Assembly: GCA_022428185.1 (NCBI GenBank)
Contig: JAKMCZ010000169.1
Coordinates: forward strand, 1-6,999
Origin: Alphaproteobacteria bacterium
Lineage (GTDB): Bacteria; Pseudomonadota; Alphaproteobacteria; RS24
Direction: 5' to 3'
Length of the DNA stretch: 6,999 bases
Notes under the pieces: generated by a model
Seen by the model: only the letters and a program-made list of their open reading frames with translations
The model's database searches: none
Told to the model about the DNA's origin: nothing
Program-made: the position numbers and the translations under genes
In this document: in pieces, positions 1 through 6,227 of the stretch
How the letters are laid out: each line of letters begins with the position of its first letter
Numbering within the stretch: the stretch's first letter is position 1

Positions 1-524
1 ATATGAACTATGTTGATGGCGCGCCGAAAAAATTCGTGTCGGGTTATGCCCAGCCAAGCGAATTTCAGTCAAAAACTCCGGTCGATATCGCAACTGTCGG
101 GGCGGGCAGCGTCGACCCGTTTCTGGGTCTGATGTCAAAACTGAACGGACGTCCCTTGCGCACCGCGTGTAGCGGAACCAAACGCATTTTTGATGGACGC
201 AGATTGGCAACACTGACACCGCTCAATGTCGAATTTATGCCACCCTTTAAGCATGATTTCCCGCATCGCAAACCGGCGGTAAAATGCGATATTCTATGGC
301 AACCGGTGGCTGGCTATTCCGAGGCCTCTCTCGAACGCGCGGCGGAGTTTCCGCCGGTTGAGGCGCATTTCGCACAAATTGCCAATATCGGCTATGCCGC
401 GCCGCTCAATATACGCGGACGCTCGCGTTATGGGCGCGTCACCGTTTATGCAGCCCGGTTTTTTGCTGAATCAGCCACCCCGCTATCCCCCTTCGATATA
501 GAAAAAATTGCCGCCAATGATTGA
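1..524 (+). CDS. DUF3108 domain-containing protein, C-terminal part (5' end outside window)
   Basis: About 173 residues are visible, ending at a TGA at 522-524. The frame is open to the left edge and there is no signal peptide, although DUF3108 proteins are usually longer and exported, so I treat it as cut by the window rather than starting at the ATG at base 3. Counting from that ATG, the family-like elements are Asp-Pro-Phe at 38-40, a cysteine at 56, and the FDGRR motif at 63-67. After these comes a beta-rich stretch ending in a Gly-Arg-Val-Thr-Val segment near 144-148, as in the last strands of DUF3108 domains. The family is common in alphaproteobacteria, is thought to be periplasmic, and has no established biochemical function. 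The family assignment rests on motif recognition only. The gene is followed by a 173-base gap before the cold-shock gene, so it is probably a separate transcription unit. Confidence 0.8.
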   Translation, partial: MNYVDGAPKKFVSGYAQPSEFQSKTPVDIATVGAGSVDPFLGLMSKLNGRPLRTACSGTKRIFDGRRLATLTPLNVEFMPPFKHDFPHRKPAVKCDILWQPVAGYSEASLERAAEFPPVEAHFAQIANIGYAAPLNIRGRSRYGRVTVYAARFFAESATPLSPFDIEKIAAND

Positions 525-536
525 AATCAGCGGCAA
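501..536 (-). terminator. Candidate intrinsic terminator acting on leftward transcripts
   Basis: A perfect 7-bp stem pairs TTGCCGC (508-514) with GCGGCAA (530-536). An inner 4-bp stem TGAT (518-521) / ATCA (526-529) sits above a 3-base bulge, with loop TGAA at 522-525. On the - strand the hairpin is followed directly by six T (complement of the A-run at 502-507), the classical form of an intrinsic terminator. On the + strand it is followed by A residues, so it would not be a canonical terminator for the DUF3108 gene, whose stop codon lies in the loop. The leftward transcript it would stop is presumably antisense readthrough from the mre operon. Function is inferred. Confidence 0.5.
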
Positions 537-568
537 AAACGAAATAAAACGCCATAACCAAAGAATTG

Positions 569-596
569 TTGAACTTTTTGCTCGCCGTGTTAGGTT
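569..596 (+). promoter_or_regulatory. Candidate sigma-70-type promoter of the cold-shock gene
   Basis: A -35-like TTGAAC (569-574) is separated by 16 bases from a TAGGTT hexamer (591-596), which is preceded by TG at 588-589 and so gives an extended -10 arrangement. Transcription would begin near 603 and leave a leader of about 95 bases before the start codon at 698. The -10 match is weak and promoter rules in alphaproteobacteria are loose, so this is a suggestion only. No other better-matched pair was seen in the 525-697 gap. Confidence 0.3.
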
Positions 597-601
597 CGCG
601 C

Positions 602-679
602 CCTACTTAACAGTAGGAAGCTAAGTGTCCAATCCAAGCGCCTAATCGATTGAGACGGAACATCTGCTTCGGCGCGCTT
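602..679 (+). promoter_or_regulatory. Structured leader of the cold-shock gene
   Basis: This part of the 173-base gap between the DUF3108 gene and cspA can form two stems. CCTAC (602-606) pairs with GTAGG (613-617) around a 6-base loop, and AAGCGC (636-641) can pair with GCGCTT (674-679). A long, foldable 5' leader is a known trait of cold-shock genes such as E. coli cspA, where the leader controls translation by temperature. A similar role here is inference; the stems are short and do not include the ribosome binding site. No small open reading frame with a good start signal was seen in the gap. Confidence 0.3.
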
Positions 680-687
680 TTGAATAT

Positions 688-692
688 GGAGG
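688..692 (+). promoter_or_regulatory. Shine-Dalgarno of the cold-shock gene
   Basis: GGAGG lies 5 bases before the ATG at 698 and fixes that codon as the start. An in-frame ATG at 686 overlaps this site and has no Shine-Dalgarno of its own, nor does the TTG at 650. Both ATGs sit in copies of the heptamer GAATATG (682-688 and 694-700). Confidence 0.75.
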
Positions 693-697
693 CGAAT

Positions 698-937
698 ATG
701 CATACCGGAACTGTTAAATGGTTCAATTCAGCCAAAGGATATGGCTTCATCACACCCGATTCGGGCGGCGATGATTGCTTTGTCCACGTGACTGCCGTTC
801 AGGCGTCTGGCTTGACACAATTGATTGAAGACCAACGCGTGGAATTTGAAATCGAAGAAGGCCGTAATGGCCGGATGGTTGCATGCAATATCTCAGCAGC
901 AGATGGCAGCAGTAGCGACGACGCTTCAGCTGAGTAA
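698..937 (+). CDS. cspA: Cold-shock protein, CspA family
   Basis: This is a small single-domain nucleic-acid-binding protein of 79 residues. CspA-family proteins bind single-stranded RNA and DNA in the cytoplasm, act as RNA chaperones and often help adaptation to cold or stationary phase. The cold-shock domain fills residues 1-66: the opening GTVKWFNSAKGYGFIT (4-19) contains the RNP1-type motif Lys-Gly-Tyr-Gly-Phe-Ile (13-18), and DCFVHVTAV (26-34) is the RNP2-type motif, with Cys27 where Val is usual and Val-Thr where Phe-Ser or Trp-Ser is common. After the domain comes an acidic, serine-rich tail (about 67-79) that the shortest family members lack. The start at 698 is chosen because of the GGAGG placed 5 bases upstream and because family members begin just before Gly-Thr-Val-Lys-Trp-Phe. 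Paralogs are common in alphaproteobacteria, so the family is certain but the exact member is not. Confidence 0.93.
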   Translation: MHTGTVKWFNSAKGYGFITPDSGGDDCFVHVTAVQASGLTQLIEDQRVEFEIEEGRNGRMVACNISAADGSSSDDASAE

Positions 938-953
938 TATCTGCTTGCATTCG

Positions 954-971
954 GCCTGATTTTGCCTGATT
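954..971 (+). repeat. Short direct repeat between cspA and grxC
   Basis: GCCTGATT occurs at 954-961 and again at 964-971, a 10-base period, in the 53-base gap between the two genes. The spacing is about one helical turn, so a protein-binding site is possible, but a chance repeat is equally likely. No hairpin with a T-tract for rightward transcription is present in this gap, which leaves open that cspA and grxC are cotranscribed. Confidence 0.35.
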
Positions 972-979
972 GGGCGAGA

Positions 980-986
980 GAGAGGG
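980..986 (+). promoter_or_regulatory. Shine-Dalgarno of the glutaredoxin gene
   Basis: GAGAGGG ends 4 bases before the GTG at 991 and supports that codon as the start. The alternative in-frame TTG at 970 would add seven residues (Met-Gly-Glu-Arg-Glu-Gly-Phe) that are not part of the glutaredoxin fold and are partly encoded by this ribosome binding site. Confidence 0.65.
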
Positions 987-990
987 CTTC

Positions 991-1248
991 GTGCCTAAGA
1001 TAGAAATCTACACAACGTTAACCTGTCCCTTTTGTCATGCTGCCAAGCAATTGCTGACTGACAAAGGGGCAGTGTTTTCTGAGTTTAGCCTTTCGCAAAA
1101 TCCCAATTTGCGCGAGCAGATGATTGCGCGCGCGCAAGGCGGTCGAACCGTGCCGCAAATCTTCATCGACGACACCCATATTGGTGGATGCGATGAACTA
1201 TATGCGCTTGACGCAAAAGGCGGGCTAGACCCGCTGCTCAACGGTTAA
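991..1248 (+). CDS. grxC: Glutaredoxin 3-type (GrxC family)
   Basis: An 85-residue cytoplasmic thiol-disulfide oxidoreductase that uses glutathione to reduce protein disulfides and glutathionylated proteins. The thioredoxin fold opens with a beta strand at residues 3-8 and leads into the active site Cys12-Pro-Phe-Cys15, a dithiol motif with Phe in place of the more common Tyr. The cis-proline loop Thr53-Val-Pro55, the strand QIFID (56-60) and the glutathione-binding Gly65-Gly-Cys-Asp68 motif follow in the usual order and spacing. The length equals that of typical bacterial GrxC, so the gene is complete. The start is a GTG supported by the GAGAGGG upstream. The gene follows cspA by 53 bases on the same strand and converges on the M20 peptidase gene with 2 bases between stop codons. 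The additional Cys67 next to the glutathione site is common in this family. Confidence 0.95.
   Translation: MPKIEIYTTLTCPFCHAAKQLLTDKGAVFSEFSLSQNPNLREQMIARAQGGRTVPQIFIDDTHIGGCDELYALDAKGGLDPLLNG
1215..1234 (-). terminator. Weak candidate terminator of the mre-M20 operon inside grxC
   Basis: GCGGG (1220-1224) pairs with CCCGC (1230-1234) around a 5-base loop. Read leftward, the hairpin starts 16 bases after the M20 stop codon and is followed by one C and then four T (complement of 1215-1218). The location is where an operon terminator would be expected, but the stem is only 5 bp and the T-tract short. It lies within the last codons of grxC because the convergent genes leave no noncoding space. 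Confidence 0.35.
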
Positions 1249-1250
1249 AC

Positions 1251-2729
1251 TTATAATCCCGACATCATGCGGAAGAAAAACCGCACCGTATCGTTCAGTG
1301 TGGCAACGCTGATGCGTTCATTGGTGCCGTGAATACTGGCTAAATCGCTTGGTGCCAGTTGCATATAGGTGAAACGATAATGGTTCGGTGTCAGCTTGCG
1401 ATAATGACGTGTATCGGTCGCTGCCACTAATAGGCGCGGCGTAACAATGAGCCGTTGCGGTGCTGCCGTATCACGAATAGCGGCGGTTAAATGCTCCCAA
1501 CCAAACCCTTCGGTCGGGCTGACCGGCGATGGCGACATGCCGTTTTGTCCGCTCCCGTCAAACGTCACATCGACCCGTATATCATTTATGACGCTTATCA
1601 CCCGCGCCCGCACTGTATCAGGCGTTTCACCGGGCAAAATGCGGAAATTTACTTTGGCGGTCGCATCGATTGGCAACACATTGGCTTTGATGCCGCCGGA
1701 AATCATCGTTGCCGCCGTCGTGGTGCGCATACCGGCTTGTGCTTGCTTGTCGCCCTCAAAAGCGCCCATCACCAAAGGCTTAAACAGCCAGAGATTTTTC
1801 ATTACCAATCGATTGGTGAACGGCATGTCATCGGCCACCGCTTCGAGGAAGCTTTGCGTGTGCCTGAAATCGCTGGGAAACTGATTGGCCTCCAGCGCTG
1901 CAATCGCCGCCGCCAATATGCCGATTGAGGTTTGTTCGGGCGGCATGGAGGAATGACCGCCTTCACCCACCACTTTCAGTTGCAGCGTAACAATGCCCTT
2001 TTCAGCCGGCGCGATTAACGCCATTGGCGCGGCAATGCCGGGGACAACGCCTTGCGTCACCAGACCGCCTTCATCGACCAAAAACTCGGCCGCGACACCG
2101 CGTCGTAACAAAATATCAGCTATCACTTTAGCGCCATCAATGCCGCCTTGTTCTTCGTCATGACCGAAAGCCAGATAAATTGTCCGATTGGGCTGCAAAC
2201 CTTGTTGCAGCATGTTTTCAGCCGCCTCAAGCAGGCCGACAATGTTGACCTTATTGTCCAGCGTGCCGCGCCCCCAAATAAAACCGTCTGCCACCACGCC
2301 CTCAAAAGGCGGTTGCTTCCACTTATTTTCCGTGCCGGGGACAACCGGAACAACATCAAGATGACCGAGGAAAATAACCGGCTTATTGCTGTCGCTGACC
2401 GGCTGCGCGCCTTGCCATGTGTAAAGCAGCGAATAATCAGCCACCACTTCGCGGCGCAAATTTTTATGCACCAGCGGAAACTGCTTCTGCAAATAGTCGT
2501 GATAGGCGCGCAAGGCCTTTCCAGAGGTCGGCTTATCGCGCCCATATGAGATGGTTTTGAAACGCACTGACTCGCTCATTAAGCGGGTCACGCGCGCACC
2601 GTCTGGACGAAAGTCAAATGCCTCGCCAGCTATTTCTTCACCGGCTGGGGTGAAGGTGCGAACAAGCAAGACCACCACCAGAAGAGCCAAGATACCCGCT
2701 AAAACGGGCAAAATTCTTTTTGTCAGCAT
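1251..2729 (-). CDS. Membrane-anchored M20 family metallopeptidase (carboxypeptidase S-like)
   Basis: A 492-residue di-zinc hydrolase of the M20 peptidase family. Residues 6-23 form one hydrophobic segment after Lys4-Arg5 and have no clear cleavage site, which suggests a signal anchor with the enzyme on the periplasmic side. The metal site is complete: His123 and Asp125 in GHLDVVP, the bridging Asp158 in GTLDNK, Glu192 (general base) and Glu193 (metal ligand) in GHDEEQGG, Asp219 in VDEGG, and His467 in the C-terminal SIHGTNERI. The lid or dimerisation domain includes GEGGHSSMPP (255-264). The motifs resemble the carboxypeptidase S/PM20D1 branch, whose members cleave peptides or N-acyl amino acids; the substrate here is unknown. 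The gene lies 11 bases after rodA, with AAGGAG 7 bases before its ATG, and is the last gene of the elongation operon. Its stop is 2 bases from that of convergent grxC. The family is certain, the role in wall metabolism only a guess. Confidence 0.93.
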   Translation of the reverse strand: MLTKRILPVLAGILALLVVVLLVRTFTPAGEEIAGEAFDFRPDGARVTRLMSESVRFKTISYGRDKPTSGKALRAYHDYLQKQFPLVHKNLRREVVADYSLLYTWQGAQPVSDSNKPVIFLGHLDVVPVVPGTENKWKQPPFEGVVADGFIWGRGTLDNKVNIVGLLEAAENMLQQGLQPNRTIYLAFGHDEEQGGIDGAKVIADILLRRGVAAEFLVDEGGLVTQGVVPGIAAPMALIAPAEKGIVTLQLKVVGEGGHSSMPPEQTSIGILAAAIAALEANQFPSDFRHTQSFLEAVADDMPFTNRLVMKNLWLFKPLVMGAFEGDKQAQAGMRTTTAATMISGGIKANVLPIDATAKVNFRILPGETPDTVRARVISVINDIRVDVTFDGSGQNGMSPSPVSPTEGFGWEHLTAAIRDTAAPQRLIVTPRLLVAATDTRHYRKLTPNHYRFTYMQLAPSDLASIHGTNERISVATLNDTVRFFFRMMSGL

Positions 2730-2736
2730 TTTCAGT

Positions 2737-2742
2737 CTCCTT
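2737..2742 (-). promoter_or_regulatory. Shine-Dalgarno of the M20 peptidase, overlapping the rodA stop
   Basis: AAGGAG on the - strand, 7 bases before the ATG at 2729. Its first two bases are the last two bases of the rodA TAA codon (2741-2743), so ribosomes finishing rodA release right at this site. This arrangement supports coupled translation and membership of the same operon. Confidence 0.75.
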
Positions 2743-3865
2743 ATTTCGGCAAATCAGCCATTGGCTGGCGTTCCATTGCTAAAACCACGCCCAAACCGGC
2801 CATAAATGTCAGCAATGAGGTCCCCCCATACGATACGAATGGTAAGGGAACACCCACAACCGGGGCAAGCCCCATCACCATCGCCAGATTCACAATCACA
2901 TAAATCGACAACGCAAAGCCGAAACCGGCAGTGGTTAATTGCGAAAAGCGATGCCGCATATTTCCGGCAATGTTGAAAATCAAGAATATAAGAACAACGA
3001 ACAGCACAATCAGCATTAGCGACCCGACAAAACCCAGCTCTTCAGCGTAAATGGCAAACACGAAGTCAGTATGTCTTTCGGGCAGAAATTTAAGCTGGCT
3101 TTGCGTGCCTTGCGCCAAACCCTTGCCGAACAGACCACCTGAACCAATGCCGATTTTCGACTGAATAATATGATAACCCGCGCCCAGCGGATCGCGCTCA
3201 GGATCGAGGAAAACCAGAACCCGTTCTTTTTGATAATCGAACAAATAATTCCACGCCACCGGAATGGCCGCCAATGTTGCCACAATACCGGCCATGAAAT
3301 AGCGCATCGAAACACCGGCCAAAAACACCACACCAAGCCCGCTTGCCAACAACATGAGCGCCGTGCCTAAATCAGGCTGACCCCATACCAGCAATCCCGG
3401 CAAACCGATAAGGGCGAGGGGCGGTAGCAGACCAAGCGGCTGCGAAATATCATCGCGGTGTAGCGTGTGATAGTAGCGCGCTAACGCCATAATCAGCGCG
3501 AAACGCATAAATTCTGACGGCTGCACAGACACAAACCCGAAATCGAGCCAGCGTTGCGCGCCCATATTATTGTCGCCAAACAGTTCGACGCCAATCAGCA
3601 GCAGAAATATGCCGCCATATATCGGATAGGAGAAACTGAACAGGGTTCGCAAATCAAGATTGGCAATCGCATACATGAGCAGCAGGCCGACGGCGAGCCG
3701 CATTGCATGGCGCCACGCCCAGGGAGAAAAATCGCCACCGGCAACCGAATACAGCACCATGACCCCAATAAGGCCGAGCAACACCGAATTGACGATAAGC
3801 GGCTTGTTTAATACGCCGATATCGATCAATTGCCCCATGCGACCGCTGCGGTTTTGATAACTCAT
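2741..3865 (-). CDS. mrdB: RodA, SEDS peptidoglycan glycosyltransferase
   Basis: This 374-residue polytopic inner-membrane protein (also called rodA) polymerises lipid II into glycan strands during side-wall growth, working with PBP2. About ten membrane segments can be seen, the first near 22-41. Family landmarks are PSEFMRFALI (116-125), GQPDLGTAL (162-170), the ERVLVFLDPERDPLGAGYH region (214-232), and LPERHTDFVFAIYAEELG (261-278), in which Asp267 matches the Asp essential for SEDS activity. The signature GLAPVVGVPLPFVSYGGTSL (332-351) is intact near the C-terminus. The start is the ATG at 3865, which overlaps the mrdA stop as ATGA and has GGAGG (3873-3877) 7 bases upstream, inside the mrdA coding sequence. 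The length is typical. The PBP2 gene directly before it and the absence of ftsW-type division neighbours support RodA rather than FtsW. Confidence 0.97.
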   Translation of the reverse strand: MSYQNRSGRMGQLIDIGVLNKPLIVNSVLLGLIGVMVLYSVAGGDFSPWAWRHAMRLAVGLLLMYAIANLDLRTLFSFSYPIYGGIFLLLIGVELFGDNNMGAQRWLDFGFVSVQPSEFMRFALIMALARYYHTLHRDDISQPLGLLPPLALIGLPGLLVWGQPDLGTALMLLASGLGVVFLAGVSMRYFMAGIVATLAAIPVAWNYLFDYQKERVLVFLDPERDPLGAGYHIIQSKIGIGSGGLFGKGLAQGTQSQLKFLPERHTDFVFAIYAEELGFVGSLMLIVLFVVLIFLIFNIAGNMRHRFSQLTTAGFGFALSIYVIVNLAMVMGLAPVVGVPLPFVSYGGTSLLTFMAGLGVVLAMERQPMADLPK

Positions 3866-5709
3866 AGCGTTGCCTCCGACCCGTCATTGGTGGCCTCAAT
3901 CTCGTCCGTCGCAAGGTTCATATTTTTCAGCAATTGCACCATAATATCGCGTGAGATGGGCGCTGCCAGTCGTGCGCCGCCGCCGCCATGCTCAATCACC
4001 GTGCTGATTGCATAACGCGGCTTATCATGCGGCACATAGCCAACGAAAAGCGCATGGTCTCGCAAATGCCAATCGAGCTTGGAATTGGGAATAACGCCGG
4101 TTTCTCTCTCAGCCTTTGAGATGCGGCGCACCTGCACTGTGCCGGTCTTACCCGACATACGGGCGCGGTTTACCAGCAAGCTTGAGGCATAGGCCGTACC
4201 ATCGGGACGATTAACGGCGCGATACATGCCACGCTGCACAATCGCCAAATGCTCAGGACTAAACGCCATCTCGCTTTTGGTGACCGGCTGCTCGGTTGAT
4301 TTTGCAATGCGCGGTTGCACTAATTGTCCGCCATTCGCCAACGCCGCTGTCATCACCGCCAATTGCAGTGGTGTCGCCAGCAAATAACCTTGCCCGATAG
4401 CCGTAATGATGGTTTCCCCACTGCGCCAGCCAGTATCATAATTGGCGCGCTTCCAATCGCGCCCCGGCACGGTGCCGGATTTTTCACCCTCAAGGTCAAT
4501 GCCGGTCAAATCGCCAAAGCCGAAACGACGCGCCATTGCTTCAATTCGGTTAATGCCGACGCGCAAAGCCAAATCGTAAAAATAAGTGTCGCAAGAGCGC
4601 TCTAGCGCATCAATCATATTGACCGGACCATGCCCGCCCGGCATCCAGCAGTGAAACTCCTCACCCGCAAAACGATAAACGCCGTCACAGCTCACGGTTT
4701 CATCGGGCGCAATCAAATTATCTTCAAGCGCCGCCAAAGCGACCAACATTTTGAAGGTTGAGCCCGGCGCATAAAGACCGCGCATCGCCTTGTTGACCAG
4801 AGGTTTGCGCTCATGGTCGATAAGCTGCTCCCATTCTCTGGTTTCCATGCCGCGCGACAGCTTGTTCAAATCAAAGCTCGGCGCAGACACCATTGTCACG
4901 ATGTCACCGCTATGGATATCCATAACGACCACCGAGCCGCTATGACCTTTCATCCGCTCAGCAGTAAAATTCTGTAAGTCCAAATCAATGGTTAAAGCAA
5001 GGTCGCGACCTTTTTTGCCGGGGTCGGATTTCAGTTCGCGCACGGAGCGCCCAATCGCATTGACTTCGACATGACGCACGCCAGGCGTGCCGCGCAACAT
5101 TCTCTCAAAATCGCGCTCAACACCGCTGCGCCCGACATGGTCGCCGACAATATCGTCAATCCGTTGCAAATCTTCGCGCGTCTTGGTGCCGACAAAACCG
5201 ATCAAATGAGCCACTGATTGTGCATTGGGATAAACCCGCTTTTGTCCGACAATCGGGTCAACCCCCGACAGATAGGGCAGGTTCAGATTGATGCGCGAAA
5301 ATTCTTCCCACGATAAATCTTCCAAAATCACCACCGGCTTAAAAGACGGATGGCGCTCAATCCTGCGCCGAATTTGATAACGGTCGGTTGCATCAAGGTC
5401 GAGAATTTGTGCCAAGTCTTGCAGCGTGACGTTGAGATTACCGACCCGCTCGGGCACAATGCGGATTTGAAAATTGCGGTCATTATCGGCCAGCAATTTT
5501 CCATTGCGATCGATAATGCGCCCACGCGACGCTGAGATTTGCGAAATATTGACCCGATTTGCCTCGGCCAGCGTGGCATAGACATCGGAGCGGGCGACTT
5601 GCAGATATTGAAGACGCCCGGCAAGCACAAGAAACAGCCCGCCTTGCAAGCCACCAAGCAATAGCAACCGCCGTGAAAAGTCTTGGCTCTCATTTTCGTA
5701 AAGCGGCAT
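3862..5709 (-). CDS. mrdA: Penicillin-binding protein 2, elongation transpeptidase
   Basis: This 615-residue class B PBP cross-links the glycan strands made by RodA during cell elongation and is the target of mecillinam-type beta-lactams. One membrane anchor lies at about 14-36, after a short cytoplasmic tail. The dimerisation or pedestal domain begins with SRGRIIDRNG (61-70) and includes the GRSGVERDFERMLRGTPG segment (193-210). The transpeptidase domain (about 240-595) has all three catalytic motifs: Ser317-Thr-Phe-Lys320, Ser372-Cys-Asp374 and Lys521-Thr-Gly523. Cys341, Cys354, His360 and Cys373 line up with the zinc-binding region described in gammaproteobacterial PBP2. The start at 5709 overlaps the mreD stop by one base (TGATG) and is preceded by GGAG 8 bases upstream. 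The length is usual for PBP2. The neighbours mreC, mreD and rodA exclude the division homologue FtsI. Confidence 0.97.
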   Translation of the reverse strand: MPLYENESQDFSRRLLLLGGLQGGLFLVLAGRLQYLQVARSDVYATLAEANRVNISQISASRGRIIDRNGKLLADNDRNFQIRIVPERVGNLNVTLQDLAQILDLDATDRYQIRRRIERHPSFKPVVILEDLSWEEFSRINLNLPYLSGVDPIVGQKRVYPNAQSVAHLIGFVGTKTREDLQRIDDIVGDHVGRSGVERDFERMLRGTPGVRHVEVNAIGRSVRELKSDPGKKGRDLALTIDLDLQNFTAERMKGHSGSVVVMDIHSGDIVTMVSAPSFDLNKLSRGMETREWEQLIDHERKPLVNKAMRGLYAPGSTFKMLVALAALEDNLIAPDETVSCDGVYRFAGEEFHCWMPGGHGPVNMIDALERSCDTYFYDLALRVGINRIEAMARRFGFGDLTGIDLEGEKSGTVPGRDWKRANYDTGWRSGETIITAIGQGYLLATPLQLAVMTAALANGGQLVQPRIAKSTEQPVTKSEMAFSPEHLAIVQRGMYRAVNRPDGTAYASSLLVNRARMSGKTGTVQVRRISKAERETGVIPNSKLDWHLRDHALFVGYVPHDKPRYAISTVIEHGGGGARLAAPISRDIMVQLLKNMNLATDEIEATNDGSEATL

Positions 5710-6227
5710 CAGTTGCGCTCCGACATGCCCATCGCATCACCAAATAGGTAAAACGGGAAATAGACCAAAGGGAAAAACAAAATGCAGACCGCCGCCGATA
5801 GCAAAAACGGCACAGTGGCAATTTGTAAATCATCGACCATGAAGGACAGGAGATAGGCGACCAGATAAATCATTGTCACCAGGACGCCGAATGTTACCCA
5901 ATAGGAGCCAAAATTGGCGGCGGATAAAAGCGACCTTTGACTGACGCATAAAAGATAGAAAACAACGAAGAGAAATGCCCAAAACCCAAGCGGCATCTCG
6001 CTAAATATGTCATTCAACAAACCGAAAACGGCAAGGATAATCGGCGTTGAATCTTGTTCCGATGTCAGACCGATGAAGAATAGCGGCACAAAATACAGAC
6101 CGATTTCAAGCCGCCCGGCAGCAAACAGGTTTGCGGGAACATTATTGAAAATGACGAACAGACCCAACAAAATATAAGGAATGATGGCAAGCGTGGATAC
6201 CTCGCCGGGATTGCGATACGGGCTCAT
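5709..6227 (-). CDS. mreD: MreD, rod-shape-determining membrane protein
   Basis: This 172-residue inner-membrane protein is almost wholly hydrophobic, with about five or six membrane segments (the first at about 14-31, the last at about 139-162). MreD joins MreC and the cytoskeletal MreB in the elongation complex; its biochemical action is not well defined. The family-typical stretch is GLLNDIFSEMPLGFWAF at 69-85, where Asp73 and the Pro-Leu-Gly turn are the conserved parts. The ATG at 6227 overlaps the mreC stop as ATGA, and GAGG lies 8 bases upstream inside mreC. MreD sequences vary strongly, so much of the confidence comes from the position between mreC and mrdA. Confidence 0.93.
   Translation of the reverse strand: MSPYRNPGEVSTLAIIPYILLGLFVIFNNVPANLFAAGRLEIGLYFVPLFFIGLTSEQDSTPIILAVFGLLNDIFSEMPLGFWAFLFVVFYLLCVSQRSLLSAANFGSYWVTFGVLVTMIYLVAYLLSFMVDDLQIATVPFLLSAAVCILFFPLVYFPFYLFGDAMGMSERN

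Noticed and set aside
607..621. CtrA-like site (TTAA-N7-TTAA) in the cspA leader
   Set aside because: Only the first half-site TTAA (607-610) is present; the second is absent at the needed spacing.
650..697. Extended N-terminus of the cold-shock protein from TTG 650 or ATG 686
   Set aside because: Neither has a Shine-Dalgarno; the GGAGG at 688-692 serves the ATG at 698, and the additional residues do not fit the family.
1124..1137. Perfect 14-base palindrome with five alternating GC pairs, and a similar GC-alternating run near 6779-6790
   Set aside because: Both lie in well-supported coding sequence (grxC and mreC) and are explained by Ala/Arg codon use; no sign of a binding site.
1268..1285. 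Hairpin TGCGG/CCGCA as a terminator for grxC
   Set aside because: The 5-bp stem has an A-rich loop and no T-tract on the + strand after it.
1447..1928. Long open frames on the + strand opposite the M20 gene
   Set aside because: They are antisense shadows of a gene with a complete metal site; no recognisable domain or start signal.
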